A stretch of DNA of 64,000 nt from Paracentrotus lividus (Eukaryota > Echinodermata > Echinoidea > Camarodonta > Echinidae), in assembly GCA_940671915.1 (NCBI GenBank), contig CALNVZ010002974.1, positions 39,829,929 to 39,893,928 on the forward strand. The letters are read 5' to 3'. Under the pieces are notes generated by a model. That model saw only the letters and a list, made by a program, of their open reading frames with translations. It did not search any database and was not told where the DNA came from. Made by a program: the position numbers and the translations under genes. How positions within the stretch are numbered: the stretch's first letter is position 1; the number at the start of each line of letters is the position of its first letter. Of the stretch, positions 1 to 11,333 are shown piece after piece.

Positions 1-90
1 AAGCTCTAGGGCTTTCATGGGTCATCCCGTCAAGCTTATGTGAATGTTGTTTATACTTGACAAATAAATCAAATCAAATAAAAAAAAAAT
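1..90 (+). repeat. possible 3' end of a non-LTR retroelement
   Basis: The segment ends in a short AT-rich tail (AAATAAATCAAATCAAAT followed by nine A) immediately before a long CAT microsatellite. Such tails are typical of LINE 3' ends, and microsatellites often start at them. No reading frame is visible in the few bases present, so this is a weak call based only on the tail. Confidence 0.25.
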
Positions 91-238
91 CATCATTATC
101 ATCACCATTATCATTATCATCATCATCATCATCGCCATCATCATCATCATCGCCATTATCATTATCATCATCACTGCATCAATATCACCATTACCCCATC
201 GTCATCAACACGATCACGTGACCATAATCATCACCATC

Positions 239-276
<38 letters not shown>

Positions 277-416
277 AATCATCTTCTTCATCCTCATCAT
301 CATCGCTATCCTCCTCCTCCTCCTCCTCCTCGAGCCTCATCATCGTCGTCATCATTATCATCATCATCATCATCATATTCCTCCTCCCCCTCCTTCTCCT
401 CCTCCTCTTCATCATG
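87..416. repeat. (CAT/ATC)n trinucleotide microsatellite
   Basis: About 330 bases of imperfect CAT/ATC units with interspersed CTC/CTT triplets. The poly-His, poly-Ile and poly-Asp frames it creates are by-products of the triplet repeat, not genes. Confidence 0.9.
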
Positions 417-428
417 TATTATACTCAC

Positions 429-535
429 TTGATGTTACCGATCCAGTGACAATGCTGAGTGGTCTTGGTCTTTTCAATGCATCTCCACATATCGTGTGCC
501 GGTACTCGCTTTGTGTTCCCACCGAGATCTTTGAA
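429..535 (-). CDS. exon downstream of the PDZ domain
   Basis: Acceptor ATCATTTAG, donor A|GTGAGT at 428. The phase-2 entry gives SKISVGTQSEYRHTICGDAL followed by KRPRPLSIVTGSVTS, a composition like real coding sequence and unlike the adjacent microsatellite. Leaves in phase 1, so the gene continues off the left edge. Confidence 0.55.
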
Positions 536-3330
536 CTAAATGATATTATAACAAGATAGAAGATTAATGCAACAAATATGAATATATACATATATAAGAT
601 TACAAGAAACATATTACTTTATTACGTATATTGTAAACAAACAGACAAAGGCATGATGAAAACAGCTACAGCAGTTTGACAAAAATGAACTGGACATAAA
701 TTATGAACAAACTTGATTTGGGATCTCTGTTTCGACGGTGTGTTGGTTTAGCATAACGCCTCTTCAGGTCCCAGATTCGAAACCATATGGATAGACTTAC
801 CTGTGTGTCCTTTGACGAGGCAATAATTCTAAATTATTATCATGATCATAGTAATTAGCGATTTAACGGTTGCTTTATATATACGTTACCTGAATTACTT
901 TCTTGATAATCAGATAAAATAATTCAATCAATAATAATGATCTTACTTGGAAGATTTGATCATAAGGATAACCTTGTCGGATTGAGCCTTGATAATAGAT
1001 GCTACTTTCTCTGCATGGTGACCGTGTACATCTCGACCATTCACTTCTATAATCTCATCGCCTATCAAAAACAAACAAACAAATGAACAAACAGACAAAG
1101 ATCTTCAGTTTAGACAATTTTTAAAAAATTCATATGAAGTAGAAGTCCTTTTTGCAATGCTTTCTTGTTTCCGTTTACATTCAATCAAACTATCAATGAA
1201 CATTTATTTTCAACTCCCCCCCCCTAAAAAAAAAAAAAAAAAAAAAAAAAGATGTAAAATTTTTTTGTACACAGTTGACACAATTGATATAAGAGAATGA
1301 CATTTTTTAGCATCCAAATAGTTGGAAACATTAAAGGGAAGCTCTGGACCCCAAATAATGTGCTTTTATAAGAAGCAGAAAAATCAGAAAAGCAGATTAA
1401 AACAAGTTTGAAGAAAATCGGACTAATAATAAGAAAGTTATGAGTATCTTTACGATGCACAAAAAAATTGATCACTATACCAAATTGGCAACAACTGTGA
1501 TGTCACAGCTACGGGGGCACAACTTTCCATGCATTTTCTATATGGTTTTATGATAAATTTTCACTTTATTTGTTAAGAAACTGTTTTCCTCATAACTTTT
1601 GCCAAGATATTTTGATGGCAATATGTTATTGCATCTATATATTTTGATAAAATGAGAATCATAGTGACTTTTCAAAAGAAAAGTGATATTTTTCATGAAA
1701 TTCAACATTCATAAAATATTCTTTTTCTATACTGAAAACCACTTAAAATCTTTGTTTTTTGTATTTCTAGATGGGGTGCTGATTTTACAATATATGTATA
1801 GATGCAATAGCATATTGCCATCAATATATCTTGGCCAAAGTTATGAGGAAAACAGTTTCTTAACAAATAAAGTGAAAATTTATTATAAAACCATATACAA
1901 AATGCATGGAAAGTTGTGCCGCTGTGACATCACAGCTTTGTGACAGTGTTGCCAATTTGGTATAGCGATCAATTTTTTGTGCATCGTAAAGATATTCATA
2001 ACTTTCTTATTATTAGTCCAATTTTCTTCAAACTTTTTATATTCTGTTTTTCTAATTTTTCTGCTTTTTATAAAAGCAACTTATTTGGGGTCCAGAGCTT
2101 CCCTTTAAAGACTCACTTGTTCTGTGGTGGGTTCAAAATAATATTTCAGGTGAAATGTAAATTTTCTACGTCGAGTCCGAATAAAATCTAAATTACATTG
2201 TCACAGCCTTTATCCATTTGCACTTCATTTAATCAGTTATTGGAATTTTCTTTATTACAAAATGTCCTTTTGACGTTTTTATTTGATTTTATGGATACTC
2301 GTGTTATGATAATCTTTCAAGTTTCGTTATTTTCAGTATAATCAAAGTCACAAAAGACACTTTATGTAAACTAAAAATGAACATGACAAATAAATAAAAG
2401 ATTTAAATGCTGCATTATTTCCGTATTCGATATTATTATGTCATACTCGTGTCACAATATACTCCTTGAGACCTACCGATTTTGAGAGTTCCTTTCTGAG
2501 CCGCTGGACCGTCTGAAAAGAGCCTAGCAACAACAATAGATTCCCCCTCGTTCTTGATTGTTATTCCGATACCTGTAACAGAAATAATATCAGAATTTGT
2601 TTAAATGTTATTCATCCACAACCCATCATTATAAACGCAAGTATTTTGATGATGGAGACACAAATTAGTTCCTATATTGGCTCAAAAGAAAGCGACGTCA
2701 ACTAATTAAGAACGATCATGATTATAGATCGTGTAAAAAAAAAGGGGGGGGGGGGTTGTATTTATTATTGTCCACATGTTAATTTTCCAAGTCTATAAAA
2801 ATAGAAATTATATCATATCTTGCATATCGTGTACATGTAGGTGTTCCTCATGTTGGTTTATCATGGTGCACGGTGCCTGCCTGCTTTGTCTTAAAGTTTG
2901 TTGAACCCTATAAATCTAGTGGGTTTACTTTCTTTATATGTCATTCGTCGTTCATATTTCCCAAATTGCACATTCATAATCTCTTGTATTCGTTACAAAG
3001 TCATGTTGGAAAGCGTTAAATATTTAGTTTCAAGTCTAGCCATTTTAATGTTGGTTGTCATCTATTTATTTCTTTGTCTGCATTCACAGACGATGGACTC
3101 TAATGTCATGAATGTCTCATCCGTTGATAACATACTATTCGGAGAAATCCATTGGGAAAATTATAATGTATCATTATTCTATATATTTGGCGTATGTAGA
3201 GGGTCACACAACATTTTAAAGGTTGCTCTATTATTGTCTGATGGCGTATTTACAAAAAAAATTAAAAAAATAAAAATAAAATTGAGATCTGAAATTTTTT
3301 TACCGACCCCCCCTCTCTCTCTCCCCCCCC

Positions 3331-3362
<32 letters not shown>

Positions 3363-6300
3363 AACAAACAGCGATTAGATCTGGAGAGGGGGAGGCTGGC
3401 TCTCTTTTTTCTTTAATATGATCATGAAAATATTTAAACAAGGAAATGAAAAGTAAAATTAGAAGAGAGAGCTCTTTCCCTCTCCCTTCTATTTTTACTT
3501 TTCATTACATTTTCTATTTTATTCTCTCTTCAATACTTCTTTTTCTTTCTTGCTCTCACTCTCTTTCTAATTCTCTTCACAGAGAGAAAAAAAATGATGA
3601 CTCACAGAGATTGGGAACTAGTGGCAGGAATCGGCCGTTTTTAAAGAGAAATGAAACAATGAAAGAAGGTGCATCAGAACAGGATGAGAAAAGGCTTCTT
3701 TCTTTCTTTTTAGTGTGAGGGGTTCACTTTCAAAATATCCCGTTCCTAATTCATCGGATTGTTGTGTCATTCCGTTACTCAACAGTTTTTTTTTCTTTGT
3801 GTTTGCTCAAATTAAATTGAAAAGATTACATATTTAACATATTAAGCTATATTTATCAAACAGGTACGGGTAATATAATCTAATGAAGTAGAAAAGTGTT
3901 TAGATCTAGGGATGGGGTCTAAAATCGGAATGTTAATACGGGAATGAACGTTTTTCACTTATTACCCAACATAATGCCCTTTATAACGTCTTGTCATGAC
4001 ATCTTCAGTTGTTTACCATTACAAATAGGTGAGACAGTAGTTTATTGAAAACTCTCCAATGCTTATTTTTTAAAGGGAACACATTAAAATCTAAAAAAAA
4101 AGGAGGGGGGGGGGGTATCATTCACGAAGAACAAATAATCCCCCCTAAAATATTTTTATAATAAATAACAATTTGCAAATTAAAATGGCTTATGTATGAT
4201 ATTAGATTTCGAAGGCTGTTTTAAATGTTAATCTTTTGTACATTTCCACGAATATAACTTGAGCCTTTCCTTATAAAAATCTTTAGAGATGTCAAAAAAT
4301 GACAATTTACCTTGACCTTTAAAAAAAAGTTCAACAAAAGTGTATACAGTACGTACTACCAATATTATTGGTAGAAGGTGTATTATACTGTCATAAACGT
4401 GTTTGCTCTTCAGTGAATGCCCTCCCCATTACCTATTTAAAACTATATGATACATCATAACCAAGGACATATAGGATTAAGAGTTAATTCCTTTGTCTTA
4501 TATACGTGTCCGTCTAATTATAGCATGTGCTTTATGCAGACATATAGGCTTTGCAATTTACCAAGCGGCATGGCAGGCTTGAAAATAAGAAGCCATCGAA
4601 GTTATACACTTTCACGTTTTTTGTATTCAACGACCTATTGTGTTGAGGATCGGCTTTGAGAAGTAGTGTAACTCAATTCTAATCTTGTATTAAAGAAGGA
4701 TATTGTACCATAACTGACATAATTCAAAACAACAAGCATGTCGCAGCCCAATCATCGAAATAGTTGATGTTGTATATCCGCTCAAAATCAAATTTGTATT
4801 GAATTTTATGAACGTGGAAACTTGAGATCTTTTAAATTTCATGTTGAAACCACAGGCAATAATCACTCTTGTTTCGCTCTTTTTAGGTCAAAGAAGAAAA
4901 CTCTGTGTTTGCGACACAACTTTCGTTTGACTATTATATGAATTATAATATTTTCCTGCTTTTGTATTTTCCAGACTTGTTTGACATCCTGAGCACATTG
5001 TTGTAGGCCTATGTTCCAGCCATTGAAGCTATACCCCTGGTATAACCTTGCACGTCAATTTAATCGATATTGATTAAATAACTTCAAATTTATCTGGATA
5101 ATTCCTTCTTTCTTATCTATGTTTTTTATATGATGGTGACAGGAAGGTGTTATTATTTATATGATTAAGAACATTTCCCAAAGCCGTTTTAACATAAGAT
5201 ATATTATTCATATACATGTAGACAGCATCATACAACATCTTCACAAACCTCTATCCATAAATCTTCTTGCTAACACTTCGAACGCCTTAAGGATGAAAGG
5301 GTGTATATTGATATAGAGGGGTGAATGTCCTTATATTAATAACACAACAGGAAAAGAATTATTAATGACATTACATTAATGCTTACTCATTCTTTTTCCG
5401 GTGCACAACATTTTACAGCATGGGAGTAGCTTCCAGTAGCTTCTGGTTCTGTTTCTGTCTTCGATATGCTCTTCGTTACGGTCACGATTTTTTTTTTTTT
5501 TAATTTGACAGCCACGAACAAAAACGCAATTCCATATCTTGTGGAGGACATGATTGAGTAAAAAACATACTAACGTAGCGTGATAACTCACAGGATTAGA
5601 TATGAGGGATCATGGATACTTCTAGTAGTATCCATGGAGGGAGCAATCTGCCCCTCCGAATTCACAACATATTAAAAGCGCGAATAATTAAGGGCGTGCG
5701 CCCCTGTCCCCCTATTTTAAGGGGGGAAGACTCATTGAATAAACATTTTCGGCTGCGCTTATGCACCTCTCCCTTATTCTGGATCCGATGCTGTATACAC
5801 CAAATTATCCCATATCTACATCATGTATATAGGTTTTCCGAAAGAGTACAAAATAATAAAAGACACTTCTTTTAATGATAGCTTATGTCGCCTCACCGTC
5901 ATCAAATATGGTAATTCATCACGTTACAGACCTACGTATACTTATTTATTGTTAATAATTGTTGAGACAGGGGCATCATTCCATAGAACCTACCCAAACG
6001 CCATGACCAAAGGATTAAAGCAGGGACATTGCTTATCCACACAGATTATCTTATCCTAAGTGACATTTTACATTCATGCATAGGCCAAGGTGTTGTGGAG
6101 GACACTTAATCCCCTTGCTTCCTCGCACCGTATTCCTACACATGGGACTATGGAATATCATAATGACACTCTGTCATCGGTTTATTACTGTACAAGAATG
6201 CTCTTCAACCAATAATAGTCACGAGTAAATTATTAAGGACAGGTTTTTAATCATAACTTCCTTCGAGTAATCATATACGATTTACAAGAGGTCTGTGTAT

Positions 6301-8536
6301 TGACAATGACATCGTCAAAAAGATAAGTATGGGGCAAATAGCATAACTATACACCGCCGAGTATGGCTCTCAGAGTGATGAAACGACTATGCTATAGCAA
6401 CAATTACAATTCGTCCTTATTTATGTGTTATGGTTATGGAATTAAATGCTTTGTCGAAAATTCCTTTGTCTGAGTTGCAAGAACTGGTTCTAGGACATCT
6501 CCCCCGGAGGACAACTCCCCCGGGGACAATTCCCGGAGGACAGCTCCCCCGGAGGACAACTCCCCCGGAGGACAACCCTAACCCTAACCCTAACCCTAAC
6601 CCTAACCCTAACCCTATGTCCTCCGGGGGAGCTGTCCTCCGGGAATTGTCCCCGGGGGAGTTGTCCTCCGGGGGAGATGTCCTGATACGGCAAGAACTAT
6701 GTAAAGAGACAACCGCTTAATGATTTTGTTAGCACCCACTCTACACGCTCTATGTCAAGCTTTATATCCTCAGTAAAAGGTTTTTCCACAGTTTGTGATT
6801 TTTAGAACATATATATATCATCACTATACATGTATACATTTCAAAACATCACATCTTATCTTAAGCTCTCTTAAGTAGTAAAATCAATTATGCCTAAAAT
6901 GTTTTGATCAGTAATAATTATGTAACATTATTGACATTAACAATACTCATTATGATAGTCGAGTCTGACGGTTCAAAATTTAATTACCACTAGGTTTTAT
7001 AAGATCGAAATATTTACTTTAATGGTTTCCTTTTCAATTTCACCTTTTGTCTGGTACTGTACATGCCTTAAAGAATGTATTTAAATCAGGGTCTATGCTT
7101 GATCAAGATAAAATAACGTTTCAATAACAGAATCTTCTTGATATACAGTTATACTTCGATTACTCGTTCTTTTGGAAGTCGCATGTCGAACACGTTGGTG
7201 TGCTTCGGCTATACAGTGCGTCCCAGAAAAAGAGTAAACCCAACTTTGAGAGCCTCATGTTAAAATTGTATATATCATGTAAACTTGATATTTATTTCAT
7301 GATAAAGAGTAGCTCATTTTCTATTTAATGATACCAAACTTAAACCTGTGTTGTGGTGGATGGCTGAGCACTTGGGCTTTAAAAAACAAGCGTCAAAATT
7401 CAAATGTTCCAAGTTTAAGGAGAAGCAGCCCTTGCATTTCAATAGACCAAGAAATCAATTGTCCCTTATGAATGGACTTAGGAAGGCTGACCTCACACAA
7501 AGAATGAATGATCAGAAAGCTAGGATTGCTTCTGATAAAAATTGGAACAATTTGTTTTTGACCAAATTCTTTTAGAACTCGAGTGGTCAGTCATCCTTGA
7601 CAGTACAGGTATGATTTTGGTATCACTGGATGAGGAGTTACTCCTTGATATGATATAAAAATTAATGACACATAATTAATACAATTTTAATACGAGGCTC
7701 TCAAATTGGGGTTTACTTTTATATGGGACGCACTTTATATGATCGCTATAGGCCTATGATGTAAAATTGTTTTCATTAATCACTTTACATTTTTATTTAG
7801 ATTCACCGAAGGCAAGCACAAATTAGAAATATCAACATATCTCACACCAACGGTTGCTCATTCCTTATAGGCTAATATATTTGCCTCTTTTTTTTTTCTT
7901 CTCGGTGTCGTTTCGTTTTGTTTGTTTGTTTCTTTTTGTTTTGTTTTGTTTTGTTTTCTTCTGGGTTGGGTTTAGGGAGCATGATTATAAAAACTACCCC
8001 ATTTTCTTACCGTCTCCGTATTCTGGATCTTTATTAAAAGATCTTCGTCTTAGCGCTTTTCGTTTAAACTTATTCGCCACAACAGACGACCTCGTCTTCA
8101 GCTCCTTCACGAAATCCCGTCGATTTTTTCGCGCCAAAACCGCCATCTGTATCTGGGTGAGCCATTCGCGATTGTTCAGTCCCACTCGTAGATCTAGAGT
8201 GCCGTCTTTCGTCACCATAGTAAAGTGGATGTGTTTCTTCCCCTTGGCTATATTAGCAATGGCTGTAACATCATCCAGGGGCATGCGATAGAGAATATTC
8301 CTCACCCTCTCCTGAGAAGTCTTCTTCTTAGAATGCCAGCGGAAGATGGTGAGGTTCTCCGGGGTGAGGACGCAGAATTTGGGTCTCCAGGGATAAAAGA
8401 GACTTGATGATTCCTTATCGATTGTACCCTCTTTGAGCACGGAATCCTTTTCCGCTTGGTCCAGGTTGACACCGGGGAACAAGGCATCTGTCACGCTGTT
8501 ACTGCTTGTCCTTGACAACGGCCGTTTCTTGCTCAT
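429..8536 (-). CDS. PH-PDZ adaptor-like protein (3' partial, four exons seen)
   Basis: Spliced minus-strand gene: exons 8536-8011, 2572-2477, 1061-947 and 535-429, continuing past the left edge. The first exon encodes a Ser/Arg-rich N-terminus and a PH domain at about residues 35-145 (VLKEGTIDKESS... with the C-terminal helix REWLTQIQMAVLAR and its invariant Trp), then a basic linker. Exons 2 and 3 encode a PDZ domain: carboxylate-binding loop GIGITI, then DGPAAQKGTLKIGDEIIEVNG and the second helix HAEKVASIIKA. Phases agree at every junction: 1/1 between exons 1-2 and 2-3, 2/2 between exons 3-4. PH domains bind phosphoinositides or proteins and PDZ domains bind C-terminal peptides, so a submembrane scaffold or signalling adaptor is inferred. 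The PDZ first strand is not obvious, so a small exon between 8.0 and 2.6 kb may be missing. I do not recognise an exact named orthologue. Confidence 0.75.
735..800 (+). repeat. tRNA-like SINE fragment
   Basis: TTGGTTTAGCAT resembles a pol III A box and AGATTCGAAACC resembles a B box about 30 bases later. No complete cloverleaf can be drawn, so a tRNA-derived SINE relic is more likely than a functional tRNA gene. Confidence 0.35.
947..1061 (-). CDS. PDZ exon, C-terminal half
   Basis: Acceptor TTTTGATAG; encodes GDEIIEVNGRDVHGHHAEKV and ASIIKAQSDKVILMIKSS. The frame meets TAA at 945-943, but the same bases form an excellent donor (AA|GTAAGA). The next exon fits in phase 2, so I read this as a splice site rather than the end of the protein. 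Confidence 0.75.
1331..2108. mobile_element. 778 bp foldback element (family A)
   Basis: The ends TTAAAGGGAAGCTCTGGACC (1331) and its complement (ending 2108) begin arms of about 330 bp (1331-1660 and 1782-2108) that pair over nearly their whole length. The loop is about 120 bp. No transposase frame is present, so this is a non-autonomous foldback/MITE. It lies in the intron between the two PDZ exons. The arms carry TGATGTCACAG-like sites and ATTTTCTTCAAACTT, also seen in the element at 9368-9856. Confidence 0.85.
2477..2572 (-). CDS. PDZ exon, N-terminal half
   Basis: Acceptor TGTTACAG at 2573-2580 and donor GTAGGT from 2476. Encodes IGITIKNEGESIVVARLFSD and DGPAAQKGTLKI, the GLGF-like loop and following strands of a PDZ domain. 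Phase 1 at both ends. Confidence 0.8.
3308..3364. repeat. CT/C-rich microsatellite
   Basis: Pyrimidine run of C tracts and (CT)n; a longer purine/pyrimidine-biased stretch continues irregularly to about 3720. Confidence 0.85.
6492..6683. repeat. GC-rich perfect inverted repeat enclosing seven telomere repeats
   Basis: Arms 6492-6558 and 6617-6683 are perfect 67-base reverse complements. Each arm is built from about 16-base units of the form AGGACAACTCCCCCGG. The centre has one extra unit and then seven exact AACCCT copies at 6574-6615 (TTAGGG on the minus strand, the telomere repeat of most animals). Open frames through it are repeat artefacts. It could be a foldback mobile element or a relic of break repair; neither is proved. 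Confidence 0.9.
7214..7735. mobile_element. mariner/Tc1-like non-autonomous element
   Basis: The ends CAGTGCGTCCCAGAAAAAGA and, inverted, CTTTTATATGGGACGCACTT match over about 28 bases with small gaps, and TA lies at each outer edge (7212-7213 and 7736-7737), as expected for TA-targeting IS630/Tc1/mariner transposons. The 522 bp interior has a 75-codon Lys/Asn-rich frame at 7348-7575 but no recognisable DDE/D catalytic core, so it is probably a deletion derivative. Confidence 0.7.
8011..8536 (-). CDS. PH-domain first coding exon
   Basis: Starts at ATG 8536 (MSKKRPLSRTSSNS) and ends GAC-G before the donor GGTAAGAAA at 8010, phase 1. It covers 175 codons: N-terminal Ser-rich region, whole PH domain, then a Lys/Arg-rich tail (KFKRKALRRRSFNKDPEYGD). 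Confidence 0.8.
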
Positions 8537-9167
8537 GTTTACCTATGATAATCACGATTCCTTTGACAGTCCAAACACAAAACCTCCCGATGCAGCTGAC
8601 CGTCACTCAACGCCGAGACAAACTAGGGTCCACTGGTCCGAAGACACAGATAATTAAACTTATTGCAGTCTGCAGAGATTCTGCACTTATATCAAAAAGT
8701 GATATATTCCATTTAGAGCTGCTAGTCACAATTCACTTCCATATCCACTCGAACAAGTGCATATCAAAATGGTAGCGCCACAAACTGCTGATCGGCTCAA
8801 CCAAATCGACGGCACTGATGAGAAATATTATATGAAAAATCCAAACTGCAAAGCTCCCATTAGCGAAGCTAACGTAACGATATCCCATCAAAGACTAAAA
8901 ACAAGTTTCGAATCGTCTGCAGAAATAAAGACGGTACAATTGTTGATTGCGCAAATTAGCAACTTTCCCTAGCTCGCCAAATCAAGCTTCTGTCAACGAA
9001 GGCACGACTGTAGGGATGGCTACGTCACACGAGGCTTCCGTACTCTAAATATGTTTGTTCCTATTCATTGTCACCTCGCATAGACAAGAAGTTTGTTGCT
9101 CAGTTTCAAAAGAAATGACTCTCCTCGACGCAGTTCTAGTAATGAACTCAGAACCTAATGTTTCTAA

Positions 9168-9367
9168 AGGGGCTGTCCCACTGGAGGCGATCGTTGTTGC
9201 GACAACTGGCGATCTTGCTGTTGTGAGTGTGGTAGCAAGTTGTTGTTGTAGCCTAGCTTAGATAGAGTCGTATGAAGGTTTATAATCGCCTTTTTAAAGA
9301 TGAACTCCTTATAATTATAAAATTATCAGGTTGTCGCCACAACGATCGCCGCCTGTGGGACAGGCCC
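9168..9367. mobile_element. 200 bp MITE with GGGCTGTCCCAC ends
   Basis: Left end AAGGGGCTGTCCCACTGGAG with GGCGATCGTTGTTGCGACAA is matched, inverted, by TTGTCGCCACAACGATCGCC and the GGGACAGGCCCTT end. Arms are about 38 bases. It abuts the next element directly. Confidence 0.75.
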
Positions 9368-9856
9368 TTAAAGGGGAAGTTCACCCTGGAATTTTATTGG
9401 TCTTAAAAAACGCAGAAAAAAAAAAATATGAGTGAAGGTTTGGGGAAAATCGACCAAAATATGATGAAGTTATGAATATTCAAAGTTTTGATTCTGTGAC
9501 GTCACATGCGAGCAGGTCTCCTATGTGTCATGTAGTGTAAATTCCATAAAATTTCATTTTTTTCAGAAGAAAATAATTATGTCACCTGTACGGTCGATAT
9601 ACCATCAAACATTATGTTCATATACATGACTATATCAAATTGACCCATTCCTTTATCAAGAAACATGACAAAAAGACAAATTTATGGAATTTTCATACAC
9701 AACCAATGGGAGAGCTGCTCGCACGTGACGTCACAGAATCAAAACTATAAATATTCATAACTTCGCTATTTTTGGGTCGATTTTCTTCAAACTTTCACGA
9801 ATATTTTTCTTCATTTTTTAAGACGAATAAAATTCCAGGGTGAACTTCCCCTTTAA
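9368..9856. mobile_element. 489 bp foldback element (family B)
   Basis: Inverted ends TTAAAGGGGAAGTTCACCCT start arms of roughly 150-180 bp. Both arms contain TGACGTCA (9497-9504 and 9726-9733), a TATTCATAACTT-type motif and ATTTTCTTCAAACTTT, linking it to family A at 1331-2108. No coding capacity. Confidence 0.85.
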
Positions 9857-10350
9857 GATTGCCCTTCCCCATATTTTCCCCTAAATTTACAATGACATGT
9901 GATCTGATTGGAATATTTTGCGTTATCATGAGACACAATTCGTCGAAAAGGCTGAAAACGATATATTTGGCAGTAATTATACTTATCATTGAACATGTTG
10001 AATGTGCATAACAAGTTTTGGTATACACTCCAAATTAAGGGTTAAAAAAGGTTAAATCTAGATTCAAATCTTAACGATTGAAATGTAAATTTTAAAAAAC
10101 CTAAAATTAATATCTTTAGGATTTAAACCCCGAAATCGATTGGTACTAAACAGTCGTTCATGATTCTCTTTTAAATCCTTGTAATTTTTAGTATTGTCTC
10201 GTGTGAGAATAAAAAGGTCCTAGCACATTCAAGAGATGTAAATATAATCCGATTAAGTCACTTAAATAATAACACATCAGAAAAGATTAACCGTTCTTGA
10301 TATCGGATTGATATTAAAAATGATTGAATAGATGTCGTGTTGTTTATTTT

Positions 10351-10588
10351 CATACACTGTAAAAAATTACTGTAGTGTTTTACAGTAAATTACTGGCAAC
10401 TCTGCTGCACGGTAATTTACTGTAATTTTCTCTTTAAGTAAGCTACTTTCAACAGTAAATTACAGTAAATTACTTTAAATTTCCACAAAATACAGGAAAC
10501 TATACCGTCAAATAAGCTGTTATTTACTGTGCAGCAGAGTTGCAAGTAATTTAATGTAAAAAGTTACAGCAATTTCGTACAGTGTATG
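10351..10588. mobile_element. foldback MITE with ATACACTGTAAAAAA ends
   Basis: CATACACTGT at the left and ACAGTGTATG at the right, with inner pairing between GGCAACTCTGCTGCACGGTA and TGCAGCAGAGTTGC. 238 bp, no coding capacity. It shares terminal TACACTGTAAAAAA with 10873-11333 and 22481-23699. Confidence 0.8.
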
Positions 10589-10872
10589 AGTCCACCATTT
10601 GCAATTTTTCATTTGTTTTAAATTAACAAACTCGGTATGCAGATGACCATTTAATGCCATGATCAAATATCTCTTGACATAACTATAAGCGTCTGTTTGA
10701 CTTGTAAATTGAAGTCTCACTGGCAATCTGATGCATGTACCACACTACGACAGACAACATTCTTTTGTAATGATATGAAATTATAATCTATGCCCTAATT
10801 TCTTACTATTCTATACACAAAAATTAAAGATCAAGTGTAAATATTGATTTCTTATCCAAATTCAAAATAATG

Positions 10873-11333
10873 TACACTGTAAAAAAAATGAGTAAAATCT
10901 TACCCAATACTGAGCAAAAAGGTAACTCGCGTGAAATTGAGTAAAAAATATTACTCATGCAGTAGAGCCAAATGTTACTCAGAAAAGAGTAACTTTTAGT
11001 CATCTGTGTATCATTCCTCGCTTCGAAAGGAGTAAACAATTAGTTTACTCATTTTTTGCGAGTTACCTTTTTACTAGCTCTGTTAAGCGTAAACAAAATT
11101 TACTCCGTTGGGAGTAAAGCATTAGTTTACTCATTTTCTTGCGAGTTACCTTTTTACTCTGTTAAGAGTAAACAAAATTTACTCCGTTGGGACTAAAGCA
11201 TAATTATGTTTACTCATTTTCTTGCCCGTTATCTTTTTACTAGCTCTGTTAAGCGTAAACAAAATTTACTCCGTTGGGAGTAAAGCATTAGTTTACTCAT
11301 TTTCTTGCGAGTTACCTTTTTTTTTACAGTGTA
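10873..11333. mobile_element. TACACTGTAAAAAA-ended element with internal tandem repeats
   Basis: Terminal TACACTGTAAAAAAAA and its complement, 461 bp. Inside, a unit of about 80-87 bp beginning TGTTAAGCGTAAACAAAATT recurs at 11081, 11160 and 11247. Confidence 0.8.

Larger units (their letters stand above)
2573..8010 (-). other. large intron of the PH-PDZ gene
   Basis: No convincing exon was found in this 5.4 kb. It holds A/G and CT simple tracts (2737-2757, 3308-3370, 3445-3600, 4096-4115), the telomere-repeat hairpin at 6492-6683 and the mariner-like element at 7214-7735. The remainder is AT-rich sequence in which I see nothing. Confidence 0.6.

Noticed and set aside
191-559. Overlapping frames encoding poly-Asp/Glu and poly-His/Ile proteins
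   Set aside because: They arise from the CAT/CTC triplet microsatellite; only the 429-535 minus-strand part has independent support as an exon.
943-945. TAA as the natural stop of the PH-PDZ protein
   Set aside because: The bases form a consensus donor and a phase-compatible exon follows; kept as an alternative isoform only.
6430-6720. Frames rich in Pro-Gly-Arg and Asn-Pro through the hairpin
   Set aside because: They are translations of the 16-base and telomere repeats; both strands give equivalent frames.
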